From the NCBI GenBank assembly GCA_024305745.1, contig JAHRBS010000010.1, positions 1,867,501-1,931,500 of the forward strand: a DNA stretch of 64,000 nucleotides. Direction: 5' to 3'. Each line of letters starts with the position of its first letter. The first letter of the stretch is position 1. The DNA comes from Polyporus tsugae (lineage: Eukaryota; Basidiomycota; Agaricomycetes; Polyporales; Polyporaceae). The translations under genes were made by a program, and so were the position numbers. Below the pieces are notes generated by a model. It was given only the letters and a program-made list of their open reading frames with translations. It searched no databases and was not told the DNA's origin. Positions 23,352 to 33,700 of this stretch are shown here, piece after piece.

Positions 23352-24583
23352 ATGCCCTCCCCGCAGAACTATGACCAGAGGTCGTCTACAGACAACAGCG
23401 TCGATGTTAAGAAGGTACGCCATCCTATCCTGCGAGTTCACATATCTTCGTCACCTGAGCCACTCTCGTCTCACAGTCCCCTGTCCTTGCCGAATGCGAA
23501 CTTCGTGGCCCATCGACCTCTCGTCGCGGTGATCTTCCCAGAGACCGGTAAGCAGACTGAACCCTTCTGAGGAAACGAGCAGGTCGTTGACATATAATTA
23601 AGCCACGTTCCTGGCGACTTCGCGCAGGCTGGTTGTCCTCACAGGTCCAACATGCGGGGTTCTACCGTATCGATACAGTGAGTCAGAGCCAAACCTCCTA
23701 CTCTATGCTTCTCCCTCACGTTTTACATTCTCCCAGTGCGCACGAGCCACGGTTTTCGTGCGTGTATGGCACACTGAGCGACGGAAGCGGTGTCATACTT
23801 GGTCGCTGTTCAAACTGCACGTCAGGGGCCTCCGCGTTCTCTACGCACGAGATAAGCCCTGAACTTCGCCGGCCGTCCTACGAGGTTGCTGCCATGGCTC
23901 AGTCATCCTCAACATCCGCACACCAACAGTCGCCCTATCCTCAATCAGGGTCACAGGGTATCATCGTCGCGCGGCGTAACGAAGTTCGGACTGGTAGGAC
24001 TTCTGACGACGCTAACGTCACTCAGTCGCCTTCCATGGAGCTGCCTCCTTCTCATCTTGGAACCCCGCAGACGACGCTAGAAACACTGAAAGCCGGTCGC
24101 TCGAACACCTCCAGAGAAACGTCGACACTGGGGGAGCCAAACTCTGATTCGCATGATGTGCTCACCACTCAAACGGACGACGGCCTCTATCGTGCCTCGG
24201 TTCTTCCACGGGCGGTATCCGTGGACGGCGTCACCACTTTATCGCAGAGCCTTACCGCGTACGAGCAGGTTCCTCAGCAGAGCTTGGCCTTGGTGAATCC
24301 CGCTGCATCGGCCACGATGCAAGGCCTCGTCAACCACTCCGAACCTCAGCATCAGATGTCTTCCGGGATGACCACCTCGACGAGTGGTTCGTTGCCTTCC
24401 TGGGACATGGATATGCAGCCGTCGACTCAACAACAGACGGTGCAATCGGGGACGTCGAACGCATACCGGGCACATGTTAGGGACATCTCTTCTTCGAATC
24501 TCCTTCCAGGTTCCTTAACTTTAGAGCACGCCGCCGAGAGGTATGTATTCGATCCCTACGCACAATACTTCTGCACGTCGTAA
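23352..24583 (+). CDS. Orphan Ser/Thr/Gln-rich protein
   Basis: Coding support is moderate: an upstream TATA-like box, an ATG at 23352, two or three likely GT-AG introns in the first 300 bases and a long open last exon (from about 23630) to the stop at 24581-24583. The last exon encodes a low-complexity chain rich in Ser, Thr and Gln, for example QSSSTSAHQQSPYPQSGSQG. It has no membrane segment or recognisable domain. The frame joining the first exons is not settled: one donor/acceptor choice leaves a phase mismatch, while reading through the last putative intron stays open. It may be a disordered regulatory protein or a lineage-specific gene. I assign no function. Confidence 0.5.
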
Positions 24584-24903
24584 ACCCCAGGATTGTCTTT
24601 TTGTCTTTGTATCATACCCCTGGACGAGCTCGAGCTACATAGATCCAACGTAGTAGAGTACTGGTGGGTGGCCGCGGACACTTCCGGCGACATGCACTTC
24701 TATCGATACCTCTTGGCTCTTGAACATGAGCTGCATTATTCTCTTCGGTTACTCTCATCCGATCATAACATCCAACTATGTACTATACAAAGCTAAGAGA
24801 CTCAAAAAGACATTATTACATGAATAAGTACAGAGGGAACAAGAGCGCTAGCAAATACACGGTCGTGGGACGGCAAGGAACGTCGAAGATACACGAACTA
24901 TAC
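24584..24903. other. Intergenic region between convergent genes
   Basis: This 320-bp stretch holds the 3' ends of the orphan gene and the epoxide-hydrolase-like gene. It is AT-richer than the flanking exons. No gene or repeat is visible. Confidence 0.55.
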
Positions 24904-26250
24904 TCATTTGCGCGGTGGCGCAACCTTTTCGATCCACGCCAGCAGCGCGCGATTCACCTTGTCGGGGGCCTCGAGCTGCACCCAATGCCCTGTGTCGAAC
25001 ATCTGCACCGTGCCGTTGGGGCACAGCTGGCGCAGTATATCCTCGGACGGCTTCGCGACGCAGACGTGGTCGCGCGCGCACCCAGCGAAAAATACGGGGT
25101 GCTCGAGCTTCAACTTGTCGTGCACAGCTATATCATTATGATTCGTGCCAGACGAGATCAAGCCTCGGGTCAGTGACTGCACCTGGTCGGGAACGAGAAA
25201 CGGAGGACACACCTTGGTCATCCTTGCCCATGAGGTCAGACGCCATGACCTTGAACCACTTGAGCGCAGCGCCAAGCCCGCCCGCCTTCTGCCAGTCAAC
25301 AAGCATACGCGCCTTGTCCTGACATGTCGTAAATTGACACGGCAATTAATTAATACATGCATGCTTGGTCGGTTGCAAGCTAGAAGACGCACCTCAGATG
25401 TTATGAAGGACGCAAGAGGCGCCTTCTTGCCTGCTCTGAGCCAGGACTCGAGTTGACCCCGGGGAGCGAGGACGGTCTTCCAGAGGTTGGGGTCCGAAGT
25501 GTACCAGAGCGTCAGAAGGGATTCGAACTAGAACGACGTAAACGGCGTGACGGTGGCCAGTGATAGAATAAGGAAGACGTACGTTGGCATCCACCACGCT
25601 CTTAGCGGAATCTTCAGCCAGATATCTGGGAAGCGGTGTCAGAGTTTGATAGACATGCACTGTAAAGACGCATACAGCCAGTATCCGAACAGTTCTGAAC
25701 CAGCCAAGTTCTTCTGGTTGTCCAACACCACTTTCAAGTCGAAGCCGGGCAGCGGAGGGCAATATCCGCTTGCGAGGAACGCAAACGCTGCGAAACGCGT
25801 CGGATAATACATTCCTAGACGTGATACGAGGATGGAACCCCTACGAGACGAGACGTGAATGATGTTGGTGGATGGCGCAGCGGTGGTTAGGACTCCTGGT
25901 GGATGACGTCGAATGCAAATTGTCACGTACCAGTCGTGTCCAATAGCAACCACGCGTGTGACCTTGAACTGGTCGAGGATCTCTACCAGGTCGGCTGCGA
26001 CCTTGCTGGGGACGTAGTGGACGACGCTCGAGGGCTTGGACGAGCCACCGTGTCCTAGCAAGTCGGGAACGATGACCCCATAGCCAGCCTTGGTGAAGAA
26101 TGCGACCTGGTAGCGCCAATCGTACGCGGTCGAAGGGAAGCCGTGCACGAAAAGTAGAGTGTGTTTGGACGCGTCGGTGGCTGGGGAGACGAAGGTGTGA
26201 TAGGTGTGCCCAGACTTGGTTCGGATGTCCTTGTATGCGCGCGGGTCCAT
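24904..26250 (-). CDS. Alpha/beta hydrolase, soluble epoxide hydrolase type
   Basis: The protein starts at ATG 26250 (MDPRAYKDIRTKSGHTYHTF) and ends at TGA 24904-24906, with several introns. The oxyanion loop reads HGFPSTAYDW. The nucleophile elbow is AIGHDW, with the Asp that marks epoxide hydrolases and dehalogenases rather than Ser esterases. The lid region has PTRFAAFAFLASGYCPP. The C-terminal part has FFAGCARDHVC and the catalytic His in DTGHWVQLEAPDKVN. Such enzymes open epoxides to diols using an enzyme-ester intermediate and are common in fungal detoxification and secondary metabolism. I see no signal peptide, so it is probably cytosolic. The substrate cannot be read from sequence. 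Confidence 0.88.
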
Positions 26251-27043
26251 GGTAGAGTAAAGTTTATGAGTACAGCGTGAAGTTGAGAGTGAGAGAGGAA
26301 GGATAGAGGTCCGGGGAAAGTCTATCGCGCAAGTCAGACGAGGAAGAGGTGAAGGGGTGGTTGGGTGCAGGCGCCGAGCGCTGAGGGCAATTTGAGCGAG
26401 ATGTGTTCTTTGTTCTTGCGGGCCATGAAATTGGCGGCCACATGTTCCTCGGCAGCGGGCTAACGCAAAGCTGGTGAGGATAAAGGATACAGAAGACCGC
26501 ACATATGAGGGAGCGCAACTTTAAAGTAGAGAGACTCAATCGATCGCGAGTAGAGCCGAGGAGCATCGCTTAGAATACAATGCCCAACGATCTGCAGCAG
26601 CGAAGGAAGGAAGGATGTCGACCCCGATTACCAAGTGTCACGTTTCATAGAACTTCTTGTAGGACATGAGCGAGCGCAGGTATGTCGTGACAATATTAGA
26701 GCTGAACGTCGAAGACCTCAATGTCGAGGCAGCAAGCATCCAACAAGGTACATCCAACAAGACACGATGACTGTTGCCCTGAGTTCGAAGTCGGCCGACC
26801 GGCTATTAGAACAGCGTGAGCAGCGGCACAGCATAACACAGGGACATGCCGATTTAAAGCTTCAAGCTTCAAGCCGCGAGAAGCACATGGCGGAGAACAT
26901 GTGCCAGGTGCATGAGATACACACATCGACAAGGAGGAAGCCAGCATGGTCGCTATTTGTGAGGGTAAGATACCGTACCGACAGGGCAGCGATGTTGGGG
27001 AACATAGACAAGGTTTGGCACTTGCTGGGTTCAAGTGCAGACT
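26251..27043. other. Region between the hydrolase gene and the retroelement
   Basis: It holds the promoter of the hydrolase gene at its left end. The right half was once continuous with the sequence now at 35030, before the retroelement inserted, so it probably includes former upstream DNA of the Rcf2-type gene. Open frames here are short or run into the LTR and lack support. Confidence 0.5.
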
Positions 27044-27048
27044 CGGAG
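27044..27048. repeat. Left target-site duplication (CGGAG)
   Basis: Five bases, CGGAG, directly before the LTR's TGTCACGC. They are repeated exactly after the right LTR at 35025-35029. A 5-bp duplication is usual for Ty3/Gypsy integrases. Confidence 0.93.
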
Positions 27049-27394
27049 TGTCACGCGCCGAGCGCTCGCTCCTGGGATTTCTGCAGCTGACATATCTTTT
27101 GCTTATTCACGTACTTCCACCACAGCCTGCGGCTGCAGCACGGGCTCCCTTGCGGCCCTCCACACTCTCCTTTTAGAATAACACATGTACTGCAGGACTA
27201 GTAGCACCTGATTCCGAGTATCACATGTACCTGCAGATACAACAATATATAAGGCCCCGGGCTGAGGCCTGAGGTCGCAGTACCTCAGTTTCGAGTTGGC
27301 ATTTACTGGATAATCCTTTCCACTAGTGCTGCCTCGGAGAACCCTCCGCTCTTCTCCTCTGCAAAGCGCCCTCCGTAGCGCCTAGCTCGTGCCA
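27049..27394 (+). repeat. 5' LTR (346 bp)
   Basis: It begins TGTCACGCGCC and ends CTCGTGCCA. It contains a TATA box (TATATAAG, 27246-27253) and the predicted transcript start AGTTTCGAGTT at 27287. Compared with the 3' LTR it has a T/A and a C/T difference, and an extra 7 bp because CTGAGGC/CTGAGGT is present in tandem just after the TATA box. Confidence 0.95.
27246..27297 (+). promoter_or_regulatory. LTR core promoter and predicted R start
   Basis: TATATAAG at 27246-27253 is followed 41 nt later by AGTTTCGAGTT (27287-27297). This 11-mer is the exact reverse complement of the primer site after the LTR. In Tf1 the primer site pairs with the first bases of the mRNA, so this points to 27287 as the transcript start, at a normal distance from the TATA box. 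Confidence 0.65.
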
Positions 27395-27395
27395 T

Positions 27396-27406
27396 AACTC
27401 GAAACT
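27396..27406 (+). other. Self-priming primer-binding site
   Basis: AACTCGAAACT begins two bases after the LTR end. It is the perfect 11-nt reverse complement of AGTTTCGAGTT inside the LTR. I saw no match to a tRNA 3' end (no TGG start). This fits the Tf1/sushi self-priming mechanism, in which the mRNA 5' end folds back to prime minus-strand synthesis. Confidence 0.8.
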
Positions 27407-27558
27407 CCTCGCTCTCCACCTCGTTATAATTGCTGTAACGTGAGTGTGAGCCCCTTTACCCTCTCACCTCGCTACGGTCACCTATCCCCTTCGCGCTCGT
27501 GCAGCGTACCCGACTCTACCATCCCCGTATCGAGACTCCATTCCCTCAATCCGAACCG

Positions 27559-28830
27559 ATGCCTGGCCAGCACGTGAACGAGGACTTAGGTCCGAGGATC
27601 CATGATCCGGCTTGTGTAGCCGTTACAGCCGAGGCTGTACTCGCGACCCCCGCTTCTCCTAACCCCGACAACTTTACCTTTCCCATCACTGATGACTCTG
27701 CTTCAGACGCATCTGGCAACCTCAGTCCACGCTATCGGACCACCGAGGCGCAGTCGGAAACTCCGCCAACCGTTTCACAACCCCGTATCATTCATTTCCC
27801 TCTTCGCCCAGTCACGCCAGAAAACCATTTCACCTTCCGCGCCATCAGGCCTGTCCCATCAAGGCTCGTCAGAGACGACAGATTGGACATCCCCAGGGCC
27901 TCGTCATCTTCCACTGCTCTCGACGCCAATCTCCCTCGTGAGAACGAGGAGTCAGTCGACGAACACCTTGATCGCGCCATCGAGCTTGGTAACCAGGCAC
28001 TTGCCGGACTTCGGGACGCACTCCAAGAACACCTCTCTGCCGAGATCCCCGAGCCCCCCAGTTCCCCTGCCGAGTCCCCTGCTGAATCACAAACCTACCC
28101 TGTGATCGTTCCTTGGTACTATAACCTCTCCAACACCCTCATCGGGTTGCACTTCAGCCAGTCATTCCACACCGCTCACCCCGGTATCCGCAACAACTAC
28201 CGCATCCTGCTGAACAACGGCTTGCAGCATCGCCTATCGGAACCATACAAGGAACTCCCCTTTGTCACCGGCTATCAGACTCAGCACCACGAGGACTCCC
28301 TTCACTTGCTCGACTCGCGCTACATCCGGATCTACCGCTGGAGATCCCAACCCCTGTACGTCATCATCCAGCAGCACATCCATCGCTACACCCACAATCT
28401 TGGACTCAACCCCGAGCTGTGCTTTCACAAGCCAGCTTCGTGGTCATATTAGCTCACTGTCCCTCGCTATCCAGAACTCGTGTGGAGCTACACTCCTGCC
28501 GAGATCATCTTCCATGATCGCCAGGAAGCTGACGCATACTACGCCGACCACATGCTCATCATCAAGTACACGTGGTATCCCCGCTACCCCGTCCTCACCG
28601 TTGCCTCACTCGTGAACAACAAGGTACTCCCCCTTGCCACGTTTGCCGACGATCCTTGGCAGAACGCTCGCGCGTACAAATCGCTCCCTCTCGAGATCTG
28701 TATTGCCCTCAACGTCTTCGTCATCCCCGTCAACATCCTCGATAGCTACTACCGTTCCACTGGACTGTTGGACTTATTCCCTCGCTTTACTCACCCGGTT
28801 GTACCACCCGCTCCCCCCTATTCCCAATAA
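27559..28830 (+). pseudogene. Extra ORF between 5' LTR and gag, interrupted by one stop
   Basis: An open frame of about 423 codons with first ATG at 27559 (MPGQHVNEDLG), broken only by a TAG at 28450-28452 and ended by TAA at 28828-28830. The first half is Pro/Ser-rich and acidic. The second half looks folded and aromatic-rich, for example TVPRYPELVWSYTPAEIIF and ADDPWQNARAYKSLPLEIC. It is not gag, protease or any pol domain that I recognise. Ty3/Gypsy elements normally have gag first. A likely GT-AG intron in the leader (27440-27504) would place a spliced 5' exon just before this frame. The function is unknown. Confidence 0.6.
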
Positions 28831-28832
28831 AC

Positions 28833-30715
28833 ATGTTAGTCAGGCTTTTGCCGAACGCGGTACCTAGATCTCTCCTTACATCTTCAGTTACGGCCGTGTT
28901 ACCTTCATACATAAAAACCCCATATCCCGATACGATTCTGGATTCCTTCTCACTGTACAATACGTCTCGTGACCAGATAGGCTCTGATATCTCTGCTCTC
29001 CTCGATGAACTCAAACCGTCCATATCCTCTCATCTCAGATCTTCACAATTTCGTCCATCGCAAACCTCGCCTGTTACCACCGTCTGCACCTCTACAATCG
29101 GACAACCAATCGGGACTATCACCGAGACACCGTCCAGAACGATTGGAGACAGTGTCACTACTCCCATTGCCCCAACCGCAGGCGTAACACAAACCCCAAC
29201 GCAGATCAGATCCAACACATCCAGCAGAGCATCCCCAGCACACCGGCACCACAGCTCCAGCCAATCGCTAACAACTTCGACGCCACTGAGGACTCCTGTG
29301 CTCCCTTCGTCCACTACCGTCGCTTCGTCAGTTACCAGCCAGAGGAGCATTGGTCGTACTACTTCAACAGTGACCAGCGACACCAGGACTTCTGTCTCCA
29401 ACAGTACTGCCCACATCGACTCAACGGCATCCTACCTGCTCCTCACATTGTCCTTTCCCAAAACTGCACCCTCTGGCCATGTACCGACAAAGCAGACGAA
29501 CCCATCGAAGTCAAAGACCCGGTTGCCGAGCAAGCCCCACCATCACCTGTCCATACCTCTGCCGAGGCCACATTCATCGCTCCCCACGTGCCCACGCCTG
29601 AATTCCCCACACCCGAACCTGATCCAGGCCCAACAGTCAATCCGCCTCCAGTACCACAGCAGCAAATCTTGATGGATCCGACACAGCTCAACAATCTCCT
29701 CCAGCAGCTCAACAACCTCACCACTGCCATCCAAGCACAACAACAGAACCGCGCCGTCGTCAGCGACCCCAAGCTGAAGCTTCAACGACCCGAGGACTTC
29801 GGAGGCGACCGTGCAAAGTATGCGACATGGAAGTCCGACATTTTCATATACGTGGCTGGCGCTGGCAAGGATCGAGCCATATCTACAATAATCTCTAGCT
29901 GCCGAGGCAATACCTCGATTGACGTGTGGAGACTCGCATTCCAGAGAGCGCATTGGAACACCACTGCCCGTCCGAACGTGTGGTCCTTTGCAGATCTACC
30001 CACGTTCTGGACCGAGTTGGATAACACCTACTATGACCCTAACGAGGCTGTATCTGCCCAACAAGCCCTCGAACGATACCAAATGCATGGAAAAGAAGCA
30101 CAAACCTTCTTCCGAGAATTTGAGGACTTGATCTCCAAAGCCGGATACACGCTTCAGACCGTCCAGGTCGTCAACTTGCTCAAATGCGCTACTGACGAAA
30201 AGATCATCGGGCTGATCTATGCCACTGGCAATCTACCCGGCGTCAATGACTACGCTCAGTGGAAGGCACGTGTTATCACAATGGACACACACAAACACCA
30301 GTGGGCTGCCGAGGCCGGCGCGTATCACCATCAGCAACTGCGTACTACCCACACACATACCACTCCCGCTCCACGCCCTGCACCACATGTCCCTTTCCGT
30401 CCCTTTGCACCACAGGTCCCCACTAGACGTGATGCGACTGGTGTCACGTTCAGAGGCCGCAGTCAGCCGATGGACCTCGATCGCCTCTGCAAGAAGTGTA
30501 ATCACAAGAAGCGCGATTGTGGTACATGCGGTGATTGCTGGCATGTTCCTAACCGAACGCAGACCCTCCGCATTTGGGAACAAGGCGAGAATGGATTAGA
30601 CTTCTTCGCCCAGCAACTCAGGCAGTTCTGGTCGGAGAACCCCAAAGAACTTGAGGAGATCTTGGCTGTGCCACTTCAAGATGATCGAGAGGATTTCTTC
30701 GATGGATCAGAGTAA
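28833..30715 (+). pseudogene. gag region of the retroelement, start half frame-disturbed
   Basis: The clear Gag part is an open frame ending at TAA 30713-30715, open from 29009. It includes LKLQRPEDFGGDRAKYATW and a Retrotrans_gag-like core with FWTELDNTYYDPNEAVSAQQ. The first ATG in that frame is late (29672). The ATG just after the upstream ORF (28833) opens a different frame, so gag was probably split by a frame change between about 29009 and 29280. The nucleic-acid-binding tail has CKKCNHKKRDCGTCGDCWH, which keeps Cys pairs and a His but is not a clean CX2CX4HX4C knuckle. Confidence 0.65.
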
Positions 30716-33700
30716 GCACACACTTTGATCCTGAGCCAGAGCATATCGCGGATACGTGTACCACAGTCTCTCCATCTGTTCCATTCCCTTTACCCATCAG
30801 TTGTGTACAAGCAGTAACGACACCCATGATTCCCTTCCCGCTCCCAGACCCTGATGTATTTATTCGTTCTACCGAAGAGGCGTCTCTGAAAGGTACGAAC
30901 CCTTCAGAGTGTGGCGGACGGGAATCCGTGCTTAATTCCTCTTCCAAAAATCCAAAAACATGTCAAAACAAGTCGAGTGTGCCGTCGCCCCAAATCAAGA
31001 AAATTAACGCCATTCCCATCACAACACTTGGACCCAAGTACTTCTCAGTAGTCCGAGGCACCGGCGGTCGCAGATAACTTGACATTCCTTTGATAATTGA
31101 AGATCCCAAAACAGGTCAAACCCTGGATCTTGCCGGACTAGTGGACACTGGTTGCACTGGTTCGTGCGTTCACCACGACCTCGTCCAAAAATTTGGACTC
31201 GAGATGAAGCCCTTCAATGAGGCAATAGCTGTTTACAATGCCGACGGTTCCGAGAATAGTGGAGGCCTCATCACCCACTATGTCGAACTGTATGTACGCA
31301 TTGGAGATCACCGAGAGAAGATGCAATTCCTAGTCACCGACCTCGGGAAAGCTGATCTGTTCCTCGGACATGAATAGATCGAGCATCACAACCCGATGAT
31401 CGACTGGAAAAAGAAGACTCTCGAATTCAATCGATGCACATCTCCTTGTGAACGAGTAATAACCGATGACGAAAAGCTATTCGCTCTCAGCACCCATTCC
31501 TACTTGCATTCACGAGCTGAACAGATCTGGCGACAAAGCATCGCTATGGACCTTGCAATCAAGGACCATCAGACCAAGGTACCAAAGATGTTCGAAGAAT
31601 CGGTCCCTGGACACTATCGAGACTTCATCGATGTGTTCCAAGAAAGTACGTTTGACACTCTTCCGCCACACCAACCGTACGATCACGTCATCGAACTCTT
31701 GCCCGACGCGAAGCCCTATTGCGGAAAGCTCTACTCTATGACCCTAGAGGAACAAGCAATGCTAGATGAATTCTTAGAAGAGAATGTTCGCACTGGGAGG
31801 ATCCGCCATTCTAAATCGAGTTGGGGTGCTCCATTCTTCTTTGTCAAGAAGAAGGATGGGAAGCTTCGTCCTGTTCAGGATTATCGGAAGCTTAACTCCA
31901 TGACAATAAAGAATAGCTCCCCACTACCCCTCATTCCTGAGCTTCTCAATCGACTCAAGGGTGCGAACTACTACTCTAAGCTCGACATCCGCTGGGGTTA
32001 CAACAATGTCCGCATCTAGGAAGGTCACGAAGAACGCGCTGCATTCATTACCAATCGAGGACTCTATGAGCCTTTAGTTATGTTCTTCGGACTATGCAAT
32101 TCCCCTGCCACATTCCAAATGATGATGAACGATCTCTTCCATGACCTAGTCCTGAAAGGGAAAGTCATCGTCTATCTCGACAATATCCTCGTCTTCACCT
32201 CCACATTAGAAGAACATTGCCATGTAGTGCGACAAGTCCTTCAGATCCTTCAATACCACCAACTTTCGTGCAAACCCGAGAAGTGTGAGTTCGAGACTCA
32301 GCGCATTGAGTATCTCGGATACATCATCTCTCTGGGAAAAGTCGAGATGGACCCTGTCAAGGTCGCTGGCATCACCGAGTGGCCGACACCTACCGACAAA
32401 AAGCAGGTGCAGGAATTCCTTGGCTTTGTCAATTTCTACCGAAAGTTCATCAAGGACTTCTCGAAGATCGCTACCCCACTTCACCGCCTCACTGGCAATG
32501 TGGAGTAGACGTGGGCTTCTGATGAACAATCCGCATTCGATCAGCTTAAAGCTGCTGTCACCACATTCCCTGTCCTTGCCATACCCAACGACGACAACAA
32601 GCTGCGCGTCGAATGTGATGCTTCTCAATATGCGATTGGAGCTATGCTCTTGCAATTCCAAAATGAGCAATGGAAACCTGTCGCGTACCTCTCCAAATCC
32701 CTTTCCGCTGCCGAAAAGAACTATGACATTTGGGATCGAGAGATGTTATCAGTCATGATGTCTCTCAGCGAATGGCATCACTTGCTACTCAGCGCCCGCC
32801 AGAAGTTCGAGATCCACAATGATCATCGGAATCTTACGTACTTCAAGAAGTCACAAAACTTGAAGCCCCGACAAGCTCGGTGGCATGCCGAACTCCAATC
32901 CTACAACTTCGAACTCGTCCACAAACCTGGGTCTTCCATGAAGAAGGTCAACATTCTGTCACGTCGTGCTGGACATTCCCCTGATATGTCCCAGAATGAC
33001 GGAATTGTCCTTCTGAAACCGGAATGGTTCCGTGTTGCACAGGTAGATGGTGTGGAAACATTGCTGGATCTACTCCGTACCACAGCATCACCACATGACA
33101 AGGGCACGCTACTGGAGCTAGAGAAGAAGAACCCAATGTTTGAGAGACGCGAGGATGGTCTCATCTACAGGAGGGGGAGGATTGTCATTCCGGATGACGA
33201 ATCACTTCGAGGACGCATCATTCGTTCGCATCACGACTCGGTCACAGCCGGACATCCTGGTCAAAACAAGACCCAAGAACTCATTCAGCACTCCTATTGG
33301 TGGGAAACCATCCGGAACGATGTTCGTAATTACGTCAAAGGATGCTCCACATGCGCCCGAGCCAAGCCAGACAACCAGAAGTGAGCTGCGCCCTTGAATC
33401 TGAACCCTACCGCTAGTCGTAACTGGGAATATGTCTCCATCGACATGGTACTCGGTATGCCCAAAGTCAATGGAAAAAACGCTCTTTTAGTCTTTGTCGA
33501 TATGAAGTCAAAGGACTTCATTGCCATTCCTTGCACCAACGAACTCTCCTCTCTAGGCTACGCCAATCTCCTTATCGAACACGTAGTCACAGCACACGGA
33601 CTCCCATGCCGAATCTGGTCTGACCGAGGATCAAACTTCGTGTCATCCTTTATAAAGGACATGTACAAGAAACTCGGCATCTCCGGGAACCCCAGTACTG

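Noticed and set aside
26635..27176. Open frames running into the 5' LTR
   Set aside because: They cross the target duplication and LTR edge and have no similarity; chance frames.
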